Part shown: positions 1 through 7,881 of the stretch, piece by piece
Numbering within the stretch: the stretch's first letter is position 1
Layout of the letters: each line of letters begins with the position of its first letter
NCBI GenBank assembly: GCA_937992195.1
Contig: CALKKV010000003.1
Span: forward strand, 24,769-88,768
Reading direction: 5' to 3'
Length of the DNA stretch: 64,000 bases
Origin: an uncultured Gammaproteobacteria bacterium
GTDB lineage: Bacteria; Pseudomonadota; Gammaproteobacteria; Arenicellales; Poriferihabitantaceae
Position numbers and translations under genes: made by a program
The notes under the pieces: generated by a model
Seen by the model: only the letters and a program-made list of their open reading frames with translations
Database searches by the model: none
Told to the model about the DNA's origin: nothing

Positions 1-85
1 AAAGAGGTTAATGAATCAAGGAAGAGATATTTCTTGGGGTCTAACTTTGGTTTTGTTGGAATAAATTCCAGGATTCGATTCGCGA

Positions 86-480
86 TTAGGGCAACAGCGA
101 AAAAGAATGGTTGTGCCCGGCACTTTTTAGTACAGATAGGTGCGCATTGGGAATACGTTTGGCTAAATCTTCTCCATGATCCAACGGGAAAATAGGATCT
201 TCATCACCATAAAAAATTAAAGCAGGGCAAGCATTGCCTGTTCAACGGTTTTAGTCCGCGGGCTTAGTTCAGGATTGTAGTTGCTGCCTTGTAAGCAGAT
301 TAACCCTAATACGTTTTAGGTGCTGCATGCGTTAACAACTGCGCAAAACCCTTGCTCGACAATCGGTTCGTAGGGGCCAGCTGTCCAGTCAGTAAAATTA
401 TCGTCAATGCCGAGGAGAGTGAAAAACACCGGATTTGATCTATCACCATGGGCTTCATATTCCAGGATTACGCCATTGAT
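86..480 (-). pseudogene. alpha/beta-hydrolase remnant
   Basis: Reading the minus strand, 480 to about 316 encodes an N-terminal alpha/beta-hydrolase stretch (starts INGVILEYEAHGD, later DNFTDW) that ends at a TAA. A second stretch, in another frame, runs from about 230 to a TAA at 86-88 and encodes the typical C-terminal strand and His region (PALIFYGDEDPIFP, then SAGHNHSF). The middle of the enzyme, with the nucleophile elbow, is missing, and an in-frame TGA sits just before the N-terminal fragment. The family is usually about 270-300 residues, while only about 100 remain. I read it as a decayed gene with an internal deletion and frameshift. Confidence 0.7.
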
Positions 481-638
481 TTTGTATCAGTTTTGAGAAT
501 CTAAACAATTATAATGGGTCGTGATTGAACGTGGACGTAGAATGAAAAATCCAAAACTTATGCGGCGGCATTGAGGCAATTTTGAAAGGGCGCGTACCTT
601 GGTGCTCAATCAAGGTACGCTGCGGATATACTCGTTTG

Positions 639-1037
639 CTATCTGATTTTAGCAACGCCAAGCGGAACGCTGAATCTTTCGCACCAGATATAAATTTCGT
701 TATAGGATTCAATATTCAAATCAGCCGGGATCTTGTATTTTTGCTCTCCGGTGTTGGAATCCAAATGTCCTAGTTGAGATTTGATATCGTATTCTCCTGA
801 AGTACCAAAACCAACTTTTGGATCGGGTGCGCCATCGAAAGAGAAGTCAGACCCTAAAACAACCACATAATCATTGCCTTCTTTGGTGACGGTGACCGTG
901 CCAGTTGTTATATGGTCGCTTGCTCCGGTAAAAGACCCTTGAAGCTGTTCTCCAGCAAAGCTCTGTATCGGAGCAATAAATAAAGTTGCGAGAAGCAGGA
1001 AACCGAATGAAATTTTGCGAATGAATGAATATGGCAT
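639..1037 (-). CDS. exported DM13-domain protein
   Basis: This 132-residue protein has an N-terminal signal peptide (hydrophobic residues 9-28, cleavage likely after SFAGE). The rest looks like one DM13 domain: an early GSF-x-H-x-TGT pattern, a central strand with DFSFDGAPDPKVGFG, and the terminal IWCERFSVPLGVAKI with the conserved Cys. DM13 is proposed to be a redox or electron-transfer domain, but its biochemical role is not established. It is divergent to the sigma-factor gene across a 270-bp intergenic region. The domain call comes from pattern recognition, and the function is unknown. Confidence 0.75.
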   Translation of the reverse strand: MPYSFIRKISFGFLLLATLFIAPIQSFAGEQLQGSFTGASDHITTGTVTVTKEGNDYVVVLGSDFSFDGAPDPKVGFGTSGEYDIKSQLGHLDSNTGEQKYKIPADLNIESYNEIYIWCERFSVPLGVAKIR

Positions 1038-1307
1038 GTGTGAACCTCTAATAAATAATCAATCTAGGTAATAAAAAGCCGGTAATTTCCGACCGCTTAG
1101 TGGTTGGATGCCGGTGGCGATAAAAAGGTTACCTTTGCTATAAAAAATGAAAATATTTCCTTTTTATACTCAATCAGATACTTCGATCGAATCAGAGTTA
1201 CTTTTTCGAATGGCAGTTCTCAAGGCACTTTATAATGAATGGGAGGTCGTAAACTGATATTGTGACCTTATATAACCTCCTTCAAATCCAACTATTTCCA
1301 AGTAACA

Positions 1308-1937
1308 GTGTCTTTCCCTTCTACTGAAATCACACAACCTAAACCCGCTGATCTGGTCCAGAACAATGCCGAAAGGGCATTGCTGGAGAAGCTTCGTCAG
1401 GGGGATAGCGCTAGTTTTGAGCGACTAATTAGAGAACATGGCAGCTATTTAATGACCATTACGCGTCGCTATCTAAAAAGTGAAGCGGATGTCCAGGATA
1501 GCGTTCAGGATACGTTTCTTCAGGCTTTTCGCTCGGTTGGTAAATTTGAGGGTCGATCTTCCGTTAAAAGCTGGTTGCACAGAATTGCCGTTAACTCGGC
1601 TTTGATGAAAATTCGAGCGCAGGGTCGTCGAATGGAAGAGCTGGAGGACGACAGCGTTAGTTTATTTGATGACAAAGGTAAACGCATAGAGACTGAACCA
1701 GAGATTGGTCATTCCGCGGAAGATGAGGCAATAAATAACGAGACCCTGACAGCTGTTCGCGAACATATTGAACAATTGCCTGAACTTTCACGTAACCTAT
1801 TGCTACTCCGCGACATCGAAGGTTACAGTACTGAAGAAACTGCAGAGTTGCTGAGTATTTCTGTAGCTTCGGTCAAAACAGGTTTACACCGAGCACGTAA
1901 ATCACTGAAGAAACAAATACAGAGAGATCAGCAATGA
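1308..1937 (+). CDS. ECF-type RNA polymerase sigma factor
   Basis: This 209-residue sigma-70 family protein has region 2 at about residues 37-104 (DVQDSVQDTFLQAFRSVGKF, then WLHRIAVNSA) and region 4 at about 153-203 (LPELSRNLLLLRDIEGYSTEE followed by the helix-turn-helix SVASVKTGLHRAR). The start is GTG at 1308. Its stop overlaps the start of the next gene by four bases, the usual arrangement for an ECF sigma factor and its anti-sigma factor. It probably directs a small stress or envelope regulon and its own promoter. An acidic insert between the regions (residues 108-140) is longer than in minimal ECF proteins. Confidence 0.93.
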   Translation: MSFPSTEITQPKPADLVQNNAERALLEKLRQGDSASFERLIREHGSYLMTITRRYLKSEADVQDSVQDTFLQAFRSVGKFEGRSSVKSWLHRIAVNSALMKIRAQGRRMEELEDDSVSLFDDKGKRIETEPEIGHSAEDEAINNETLTAVREHIEQLPELSRNLLLLRDIEGYSTEETAELLSISVASVKTGLHRARKSLKKQIQRDQQ

Positions 1938-2212
1938 CGAATAAATCCCCTACTATCGATCCGACAGAGTTAAGTTGTTTGAAGCTAGAGACATTTATTG
2001 ATGATTATCTGGACAACAAACTTCCTAGCGCCAAGCGGGAGGTGTTTGAAGCGCATATTGATTACTGCCCAGGCTGTTATAGCTTTTTAGCTAACTATCG
2101 CAGTGCCGTTCATCTGGGAAAGGCTGCTTATGCAGACGAAGAAGAGGCGACTTGTGCAACAATGCCAGACAATCTTGTTGAGGCAATTTTGCGGGCGAGC
2201 AAAACTAAATAA
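1934..2212 (+). CDS. zinc-finger anti-sigma factor
   Basis: This 92-residue soluble protein carries the zf-HC2/ZAS signature H41-x3-C45-x2-C48 in the segment FEAHIDYCPGCYSF, preceded by the usual helix FIDDYLDNKLP. It overlaps the sigma-factor gene by the ATGA junction, which implies translational coupling. The likely job is to hold the upstream ECF sigma factor inactive until a signal, possibly oxidation of the zinc site, releases it. No membrane segment is visible, so sensing would be cytoplasmic. Confidence 0.85.
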   Translation: MTNKSPTIDPTELSCLKLETFIDDYLDNKLPSAKREVFEAHIDYCPGCYSFLANYRSAVHLGKAAYADEEEATCATMPDNLVEAILRASKTK

Positions 2213-2607
2213 CACTTTTGAAATTTTCTTTTTAAATTAGCTATTAATTTAATTCTGAATTTTCTCGGCGTTAGAGTGTGCCGCAATCGAAAGTCAAAAT
2301 ATTTCTACCCTGTCTTCTATTCAAGAAGTCAATGATCAAAAAGATTATTCGTTTTACTTTTTGTCTGTATCTTTCTGCTTATCTAATAGCACTGTTATCG
2401 TTTTCTACATAACTTTACGAATCGCGATTTACTAGACTTATCTGTGTTCTAACAGAAGTTATGTGCGAGTTGTATGGATATTTATCTGGATCTAGTGATC
2501 GAAAAAGTTAGACTCGTTCAAAATTTAAGTAACAAATCAGTTTTCTATTTTTTAAATATGATTAAAGCTAAGCGTACTAACGGTCTTCGAGCTTATAAAA
2601 AACGAAA
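2213..2607. other. AT-rich intergenic region, possible small peptide gene
   Basis: No convincing gene is seen in these 395 bases between the anti-sigma gene and the IS element. A 26-codon plus-strand reading frame at 2332-2412 encodes a short hydrophobic peptide (starts MIKKIIRF, then a leucine/alanine-rich helix). Its ribosome-binding site is weak, so it is only a possibility. The sequence is strongly AT-rich near the insertion point. Confidence 0.4.
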
Positions 2608-2615
2608 TAAAAAAA
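2608..2615. repeat. left target-site duplication
   Basis: The eight bases TAAAAAAA directly precede the left inverted repeat and recur exactly at 5519-5526 directly after the right one. An 8-bp AT-rich duplication is the known hallmark of IS1595-family insertion. Confidence 0.85.
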
Positions 2616-2642
2616 GGCGATTATCCCCTTGACATACGGTAG
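2616..2642 (+). repeat. left terminal inverted repeat
   Basis: It begins GGCGATTATCCCCTTG and matches the complement of 5492-5518 at 24 of 27 positions, with mismatches at 2619, 2632 and 2641. Confidence 0.85.
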
Positions 2643-2662
2643 TGTTTTGGTAAAATACATGC

Positions 2663-3538
2663 ATGAAAGCAATTACCATCACGCAGTTTTTTCAGCAATT
2701 CCCTAGCGATCAAGCCTGTCTGGATCACCTGTTTAATGTTCGATTTGGTCAAGATCATACCTGTCCTAAATGTGAGCGTGCTGCTAAATGGTACAAGATC
2801 AAAGCAGAACGCGCTTATTCTTGCCAGTGGTGCGGACACCATTTACACCCTACTGTTGGTACTCTATTCGAGAAGTCTCGCACGAGCCTTCAGCTTTGGT
2901 TCTACGCTATCTATCTGTTCACTACTTCGCGTCACGGTGTACCAGCCAAAGAGCTTGAGCGACAGTTAGGCGTTACCTACAAGACAGCATGGCGTATGGG
3001 TCACGAAATCCGCAAGCATATGGATTTAGTTGACGGTGAGCCTCCTTTGTCCGGCGACGTTGAAGCCGACGAAACCTATGTTGGCGGCAAGAAAAAAGGC
3101 AAGCGTGGTCGCGGTGCCGGCGGTAAAACCGTTGTATTCGGAATGATGGAACGCAACGGCGATGTAATGACTAAAGTCGTACCAGACGCCAAGACAAAAA
3201 CCATCGAACCCGAGATTCTAGAAAACGTTGAAGCCGGAAGCACCGTTCACACCGACGAATGGCACGCTTACAAAGGGCTTTCAAATAAAGGCTACAACCA
3301 CGAAACTGTTCAACATGGCGCTGGTGAATATGCTCGCGGCAATATCCACGTAAACAGCTTAGAAGGTTATTGGTCACGCCTCAAGGAATCAATCCACGGA
3401 ACGCATATTCATGTATCCGGCAAACACCTTGAGAAATACACGAAGGAATTCGAGTACCGCTACAACTCTAGGAAGAATCCTGAGAAGATGTTTCCTGAGC
3501 TGATTTCTTCCTACCCTGAACAGCAGAACGAAGGGTAG
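2663..3538 (+). CDS. IS1595 family (ISXO2-like) transposase
   Basis: This 291-residue transposase has an N-terminal zinc ribbon (C34-x2-C37, C54-x2-C57) followed by a helix-turn-helix region (KELERQLGVTYKTAWR). The DDE-type catalytic domain shows D136 in VEADETYVGG, D198 in HTDEWHAY, and HVNSLEGYWSRLKE near residue 230, where this family uses Asn or Glu as the third acidic position. The length is normal for the family and no frameshift is seen. It starts 47 bases inside the left end, so its promoter may lie within or across the inverted repeat. Its 3' end overlaps the convergent small passenger gene. Confidence 0.95.
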   Translation: MKAITITQFFQQFPSDQACLDHLFNVRFGQDHTCPKCERAAKWYKIKAERAYSCQWCGHHLHPTVGTLFEKSRTSLQLWFYAIYLFTTSRHGVPAKELERQLGVTYKTAWRMGHEIRKHMDLVDGEPPLSGDVEADETYVGGKKKGKRGRGAGGKTVVFGMMERNGDVMTKVVPDAKTKTIEPEILENVEAGSTVHTDEWHAYKGLSNKGYNHETVQHGAGEYARGNIHVNSLEGYWSRLKESIHGTHIHVSGKHLEKYTKEFEYRYNSRKNPEKMFPELISSYPEQQNEG

Positions 3539-3638
3539 CTTCTAGCTTTTCTTCATCGCCGGGAGCGTCCTTTTTATGCTCCTTGATGAATTGCTTCATC
3601 TTCTCGGGGTCTCTTTGTGCTTCTTTAAGATTCGTCAT
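3468..3638 (-). CDS. small charged passenger protein
   Basis: This predicted 56-residue soluble protein is rich in Lys, Glu and Asp (MTNLKEAQRDPEKMKQFIKE, then HKKDAPGDEEKLEATL). I chose the ATG at 3636-3638, which overlaps the last codons of the upstream 292-residue gene and suggests translational coupling. The last 20 codons lie antisense to the transposase 3' end. The composition, with an APGD-type turn between helices, looks like a real protein and not a shadow reading frame. The function is unknown; a regulator or antidote for the neighbouring passenger genes is possible but not shown. Confidence 0.6.
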   Translation of the reverse strand: MTNLKEAQRDPEKMKQFIKEHKKDAPGDEEKLEATLRSAVQGRKKSAQETSSQDSS

Positions 3639-4503
3639 CATCTTCAATCGTATCAGAGACATTCAGAATTCGATATGCTCTCGGCTTATCGTTTCTATCC
3701 GTTTCGACATTTACATCCACAATATATGACAACTTGAAGGGATTATTTTCTGGATCGGATAGCGTGTAAGCTATCTTTTGTTGATCAAGCTCAGATACAA
3801 AATATACCGACAAAGGATTATCACTAATCGTTTTTATAACTGCCTTATCACCAGTCTGCCCCCCAGATTTAGGATCATCTATGTTCGTTTGGTAAAAATA
3901 CATAAGAACGCTTTTATAATCAGCCTCTCCTTTGTACTCCAACGCCTTTTGCGCTAGCAAAGCCCCCTTTTTTGCTTGGTAAGCCTCATCAGATGAGTAT
4001 GAGACCTTTAGAGTAACCTTACTAGTTGCTTTTGTATGCTTCTCGTCATATTCGAGAACGGAAATATTGAGATTTCCATCTGTATTCTTAGCCGCAATAT
4101 CAAGAAGATCAGCAACTCTTCCACATTCCGCTTTGGAATACCCTACATTCTTAGGGTCTACTTCTCCACTTTCACCGATGGCTCGAAAGTAAGAAATGGA
4201 CTTATCCAGATTTTTTACAAAATCCACAAAAATATTAACGTAATCCATTACACTAAACAGAGAGCCTAAAATATTTACTGCGCTACCAAGCTCCGCAAGA
4301 ATACAATTACTTTCAATATTCGTTATATACAGTTTTACATCTTCATCACTTGGTTTTGCACCAGAGCTTCGGACATGATCCACCAGATGCTTGCGATACT
4401 GGAAAGCCAGCGCCTGGAAAGATAGCGTCAAATCCATTAGCTCAATAGGATTGTGTACATCCAAATGTATTTGGATTCTTGCTTCGCTCATGCCAGATGA
4501 CAT
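3625..4503 (-). CDS. uncharacterised 292-residue passenger protein
   Basis: I do not recognise this family. The N-terminal third is helical, with an amphipathic to hydrophobic stretch at about residues 66-98 (CILAELGSAVNILGSLF, then MDYVNIFVDFVKNLD), too polar for a confident membrane anchor. The rest looks like mixed alpha/beta, ending in a strand-rich segment (KLSYIVDVNVETD) and an acidic tail. It starts 13 bases after the metallopeptidase stop on the same strand, so the two are probably co-transcribed. It sits where a regulator or substrate of an ImmA/IrrE protease would be expected, but no helix-turn-helix is visible. Confidence 0.75.
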   Translation of the reverse strand: MSSGMSEARIQIHLDVHNPIELMDLTLSFQALAFQYRKHLVDHVRSSGAKPSDEDVKLYITNIESNCILAELGSAVNILGSLFSVMDYVNIFVDFVKNLDKSISYFRAIGESGEVDPKNVGYSKAECGRVADLLDIAAKNTDGNLNISVLEYDEKHTKATSKVTLKVSYSSDEAYQAKKGALLAQKALEYKGEADYKSVLMYFYQTNIDDPKSGGQTGDKAVIKTISDNPLSVYFVSELDQQKIAYTLSDPENNPFKLSYIVDVNVETDRNDKPRAYRILNVSDTIEDDDES

Positions 4504-4516
4504 TGTTTTATGTTCT

Positions 4517-5014
4517 CTAAATTGAATTCAAACGTATGTTCATAGAAGAAAGAGAAACATTAAATTTTTCAGCTAAATCATTTGGTGATGACAGGCCATC
4601 CTTTTTTGCTTTATCTATCAGTTTTTTAGGCATCAATATCTGCGCGGCCAAACTGTTCGCTTGCTGCTCTATCGCATCACTTAGCCCTGACCTATACATA
4701 GCGTCATCAGTAATTCCATCACCAATCTTATCCCTGTGCAATACATAATGAGCGATTTCATGTGCAATCGTAAATCTTCTACGATTCTCATGGTGGTCAT
4801 CGTTCACATATATTGCATAGCCTGATTCTTTATCATCGTTTTCAACAGGAACTTTCTTAATAACACCGGAAAGATCATCAGGCCAATTTTTGGCACGGTA
4901 TACTTTTATTCCGAGCGAATTCGCAATAGGAATAACCTTTACCGGATAGTCTTTATGGTGCTGCTTTATGATTTCGATTTTTTCAGATATTTTGCTCATT
5001 TCCACTATCTCCAT
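4517..5014 (-). CDS. ImmA/IrrE family metallo-endopeptidase
   Basis: This 165-residue protein has the zinc motif HEIAH at residues 85-89 in FTIAHEIAHYVLH, and a downstream E-x3-N helix (EQQANSLAAQILMP, residues 116-129) typical of ImmA/IrrE peptidases. Relatives cleave DNA-binding repressors to induce mobile elements or stress genes, but here no XRE-type repressor is adjacent. The start at 5014 overlaps the end of the membrane-protein gene; a Met five codons later is an alternative. It is co-oriented with the other passenger genes and is probably translated from one transcript with them. Confidence 0.9.
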   Translation of the reverse strand: MEIVEMSKISEKIEIIKQHHKDYPVKVIPIANSLGIKVYRAKNWPDDLSGVIKKVPVENDDKESGYAIYVNDDHHENRRRFTIAHEIAHYVLHRDKIGDGITDDAMYRSGLSDAIEQQANSLAAQILMPKKLIDKAKKDGLSSPNDLAEKFNVSLSSMNIRLNSI

Positions 5015-5444
5015 CTAACTCTTCAAGTATATCGTCCAAATCCACATCGTTAAGACTGATCGGAGCTTTTTTCTGAGAAAAATACTTTTTGATCTCAGTA
5101 TTCACTAATTGCGGCATCAGAAAGCCGAATTCTTCTTTAATTTTCGTGTCAACAATTATTTTTGTTTCTTCTCTAGCAGCGCTGATTGCTTCAGCCTTTA
5201 CACTTATGACGCTGTAAACAACCATTATGCCAATAGCTAACCCTAAAAATGTCAATGAGAAAGAAATTAAATCTAGCCGTCCCAGCTTTGCCGCAATACT
5301 AATAGTGTCTTCACCGTTACAGTTTCCGTTCTCACATACTTGAGACAAATTCAGCTTTACTGAGTAGTCTGTGAATATCAAAACCACCCCTATTAAAATA
5401 GCGACGAATCCAAGAAAAGCCAGCGTATTGATAAAAAACCTCAC
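4983..5444 (-). CDS. two-helix membrane passenger protein
   Basis: This 153-residue protein has two membrane segments at about residues 5-25 and 59-80. Between them is a short loop with two cysteines (VCENGNCNGED) that would face the periplasm. A charged, partly coiled-coil cytoplasmic tail follows (residues 82-153, ending in the acidic run LNDVDLDDILEELDGD). It is the first gene of the minus-strand passenger operon and overlaps the metallopeptidase start. It may act as sensor or anchor for the peptidase. I do not recognise a family. Confidence 0.75.
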   Translation of the reverse strand: MRFFINTLAFLGFVAILIGVVLIFTDYSVKLNLSQVCENGNCNGEDTISIAAKLGRLDLISFSLTFLGLAIGIMVVYSVISVKAEAISAAREETKIIVDTKIKEEFGFLMPQLVNTEIKKYFSQKKAPISLNDVDLDDILEELDGDSGNEQNI

Positions 5445-5491
5445 CAGACTCCCTCTTTTTTATAATCTTACGCCGATAATATCACGAATTC

Positions 5492-5518
5492 CCACCGTAT
5501 GCCAAGGGGATAATTGCC
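5492..5518 (-). repeat. right terminal inverted repeat
   Basis: Read on the minus strand it begins GGCAATTATCCCCTTG and matches the left end at 24 of 27 positions. The duplicated target bases TAAAAAAA follow at 5519-5526. Confidence 0.85.
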
Positions 5519-5526
5519 TAAAAAAA
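5519..5526. repeat. right target-site duplication
   Basis: An exact copy (TAAAAAAA) of the eight bases at 2608-2615. The insertion lies 88 bases upstream of the outer-membrane-protein start, so it may have displaced that gene's upstream control region. Confidence 0.85.
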
Positions 5527-5614
5527 TTTAAAAAATATGTAACCAAAAATGATTCTCCGGCATCGAAGAAATAACACAAATTGTTGTGCTAATTTTTAAC
5601 TTAGGAGAAAAATC

Positions 5615-6142
5615 ATGAACATACTTAAACTTAAAAAACTTGCATTAGGTCTTGTGGCAGTTTCTGCAATCACTGTTGCTGCACCAACTTTTGCAGAAGG
5701 TTTCTATATCGGCGCGGGAGTCTCTCAAGCCTTTGTCGATGAAGATGGTTTCGATGAAGACGACACAGGTGGCAAGATTTTTGGTGGTTACAATTTTAAC
5801 GACTACTTCGGTATAGAAGGTTCCTATTTTGATCTTGGTGATATCAGTGATAGTGGCAGCAGTGCCGCAATTGACGGAGTAAGTCTTGCTGTCATTGGCA
5901 AAGTGCCGGTGTCGACCAACTTCTCAATATTTGGAAAGGTTGGCGGACATGAATGGGATGCCGATACCGCTGGAGGTGTTGCAGGCCAGGTATCCAGCAA
6001 CAGCGGGAATGACGTCTTCTATGGGGTCGGTTTGGACTACAGTATCAATCAGGTCATTTCGCTTCGTGGTGAAGTTGAAAGATACGAAGTGGATGACCTA
6101 GATGTAGACGTGGCGACTTTGGGCATCTCTTTTAACTTTTGA
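5615..6142 (+). CDS. outer-membrane beta-barrel protein (OmpA-like)
   Basis: This 175-residue precursor has a signal peptide (residues 1-27, ending PTFAEG). The mature part of about 148 residues is made of alternating aromatic and glycine-rich strands (GFYIGAGVSQAF, GKIFGGYNFNDYFGIEGSYF, FSIFGKVGGHEW) and ends in ISFNF, the usual C-terminal Phe of outer-membrane barrels. The size fits an eight-stranded barrel of the OmpA/OmpX type without a peptidoglycan-binding domain. A good ribosome site (AGGAGAAA) precedes the ATG. The exact function is unknown. Confidence 0.85.
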   Translation: MNILKLKKLALGLVAVSAITVAAPTFAEGFYIGAGVSQAFVDEDGFDEDDTGGKIFGGYNFNDYFGIEGSYFDLGDISDSGSSAAIDGVSLAVIGKVPVSTNFSIFGKVGGHEWDADTAGGVAGQVSSNSGNDVFYGVGLDYSINQVISLRGEVERYEVDDLDVDVATLGISFNF

Positions 6143-6443
6143 TAGTCTGTGGAAAGGTGCCAACTTTAAATTTCTTTAGTGGGAAGATTTGGGTTGGCGC
6201 CTTAGCAAAATGTGTATATTCGAATTTACTGTGTCGACGGAAAACAGCAGATCAATATGAATGTTCATTATTTGGTTTATCGTTTTTGTATTGATTGCAT
6301 CGATAGAGTTTGCAAACGTATTTTCTGTCCTGAAATCCATACTGTATATCTGTCAACAAACGACGACGCAAAGAATGGAAAAGATGCCAGGCAAATTGTA
6401 ATGTTTTAACGTTGTTTAACATTCATGGATGTATAATTGGTCC
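6143..6443. other. intergenic region with inverted repeats
   Basis: Directly after the barrel gene, AAGGTGCCAAC (6154-6164) pairs with GTTGGCGCCTT (6193-6203), an 11-bp stem with one G-U pair and a 28-base loop. There is no T-run, so it may be a weak terminator or an mRNA-stabilising hairpin. Just upstream of the pectate-lyase gene, AATGTT (6400-6405) and AACATT (6418-6423) form a short inverted repeat that could be an operator. No believable gene is seen. Confidence 0.5.
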
Positions 6444-7880
6444 ATGATAAAAATAGTTGTTCTTTTGTGCTTCACGTTATGTAGTTCCATTGCAGTTGCG
6501 CAGATCCCGGCATTCCCTAGCGCAAAAGGATTTGGAGCAGGTGCTATAGGTGGTCGTGGCGGTGAAGTCATTTACGTTACGAATCTGAACGATAATGGTC
6601 CCGGAAGTTTGCGCGCTGCAATAGACGCTTTGGGTTCCCGAACGATTATTTTTCGAGTTGGCGGTACGATTTTGCTCGAGAGTTCTCTCCTAATTGAAAA
6701 TCCGCAACTAACCATTGCTGGCCAAACGGCACCTGGAGATGGAATTACTTTGCGTCTGGATGAAGCGGAAACAGGGCCTGCCATTTTGGTATTAGCGGAA
6801 GATGTGATCATTCGGCATCTAAGAATTCGAGTGGGCCCTGCATCTGTTCCAGAATGCTGTCGAGACGCTATGACATTTTTTGATGGCGCTGATCGTGTAG
6901 TAGTGGATCACGTATCAGCCAGTTGGGGCACGGATGAGAACATCAATGCCTGGGGAACCGCCAGGAATATTACGATCCAGCACAGCATAATTTCTGAGGC
7001 ACTACTAAATGCATCACACTCAGAGCAAGGCGTTTTTCAGCCACATAGTATGGGTGCCTTGTTTGGTGACAGAACTGATCGACTGTCTCTCTACCATAAT
7101 TTGTTCGCTCATAATAACCAAAGAAACCCGCTAATCAATTCTGTTATTGGTGGGTCATATGAAAGTGTGAATAATGTTATTTACAACTGGGGAGATTTTG
7201 GCAGTGTTTTTAGCGGCCAAGGGTCAGATCCACTTTTGGTGAACCATATTGGCAACTTGTATGTAGCAGGAGAACGCTCTCGACCAGAGCGATACGAAAT
7301 TGGTGTGCAACCTGACAGCTCTGTGCTGATATATGTTCGCGATAATATTGGGCCCAGGCGGAGCGCTGGTGAACCGGAGTTCAATATTGTTGGCTCTGAC
7401 ATTAATTTTGTCGCGCCAGCCCCTGAGTCATTCAGATCATTGACACCTTTTCCCATGTCGTCTTTTCCAATTTCACCATTTCCAGTTACTTCGATACTGA
7501 ACCGGGTTACAGAAGATGTCGGCGCTAATCTACCGAGACAGGACTCAATAGACCGACGTATTATCAGTGATTTGAATGCTGGTGGCGGTAGGATAATCGA
7601 TGACCCCAGCGATGTTGGTGGATGGATTAATGCGTTAGGCGGCACACCTTATGCAGATGATGATGCAGACGGAATGTCTGATGATTGGGAGACGATACAT
7701 AGATTAGATCCAACGAATCCTGCAGATCGAAATAGAGACGAAGATAACGATGGTTACACCAATCTTGAGGAGTTTCTCAACGCGACAAATCCCATTCCGA
7801 GTGACATTCCTGCGTCAGAACAAGACACCTGTTTTCCAGTACAAAACTCTTTCGGTAGCGTAAGCGTTTTCTGCCTCTGA
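6444..7880 (+). CDS. secreted pectate-lyase-like parallel beta-helix protein
   Basis: This protein of about 478 residues has a signal peptide (IVVLLCFTLCSSIAVAQ). The mature start FPSAKGFGAGAIGGRGGEVI, followed by VTNLNDNGPGSLRAAI and TIAGQTAPGDGI, is characteristic of polysaccharide lyase family 1-type proteins from marine bacteria. Repeated beta-helix turns follow (VVVDHVSASWGTDENIN, IQHSIISEALL). The C-terminus has a calcium-binding type-3-repeat-like segment (DDDADGMSDDWE, DEDNDGYTNLEEF). I chose the second Met (6444) because it opens the signal peptide. It probably degrades pectin-like or algal uronate polymers; the substrate is not decided by sequence. Confidence 0.85.
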   Translation: MIKIVVLLCFTLCSSIAVAQIPAFPSAKGFGAGAIGGRGGEVIYVTNLNDNGPGSLRAAIDALGSRTIIFRVGGTILLESSLLIENPQLTIAGQTAPGDGITLRLDEAETGPAILVLAEDVIIRHLRIRVGPASVPECCRDAMTFFDGADRVVVDHVSASWGTDENINAWGTARNITIQHSIISEALLNASHSEQGVFQPHSMGALFGDRTDRLSLYHNLFAHNNQRNPLINSVIGGSYESVNNVIYNWGDFGSVFSGQGSDPLLVNHIGNLYVAGERSRPERYEIGVQPDSSVLIYVRDNIGPRRSAGEPEFNIVGSDINFVAPAPESFRSLTPFPMSSFPISPFPVTSILNRVTEDVGANLPRQDSIDRRIISDLNAGGGRIIDDPSDVGGWINALGGTPYADDDADGMSDDWETIHRLDPTNPADRNRDEDNDGYTNLEEFLNATNPIPSDIPASEQDTCFPVQNSFGSVSVFCL

Positions 7881-7881
7881 C

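Larger units (their letters stand above)
2616..5518 (+). mobile_element. IS1595-family element with passenger genes
   Basis: A 2903-bp element bounded by 27-bp inverted repeats (2616-2642 and 5492-5518, three mismatches, both beginning GGC) and flanked by a perfect 8-bp duplication, TAAAAAAA. It holds an intact plus-strand ISXO2-type transposase on the left and four overlapping minus-strand genes on the right: a small charged protein, an unknown 292-residue protein, an ImmA/IrrE metallopeptidase and a two-helix membrane protein. Some IS1595 subgroups are known to carry passenger genes, but this combination is one I do not recognise. Intact ends and transposase suggest the insertion is recent. 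Confidence 0.88.

Noticed and set aside
6212..6409. Plus-strand 65-codon frame with GTG start between the barrel and pectate-lyase genes.
   Set aside because: Low-complexity, cysteine-rich translation with no ribosome site. It overlaps an inverted-repeat region.
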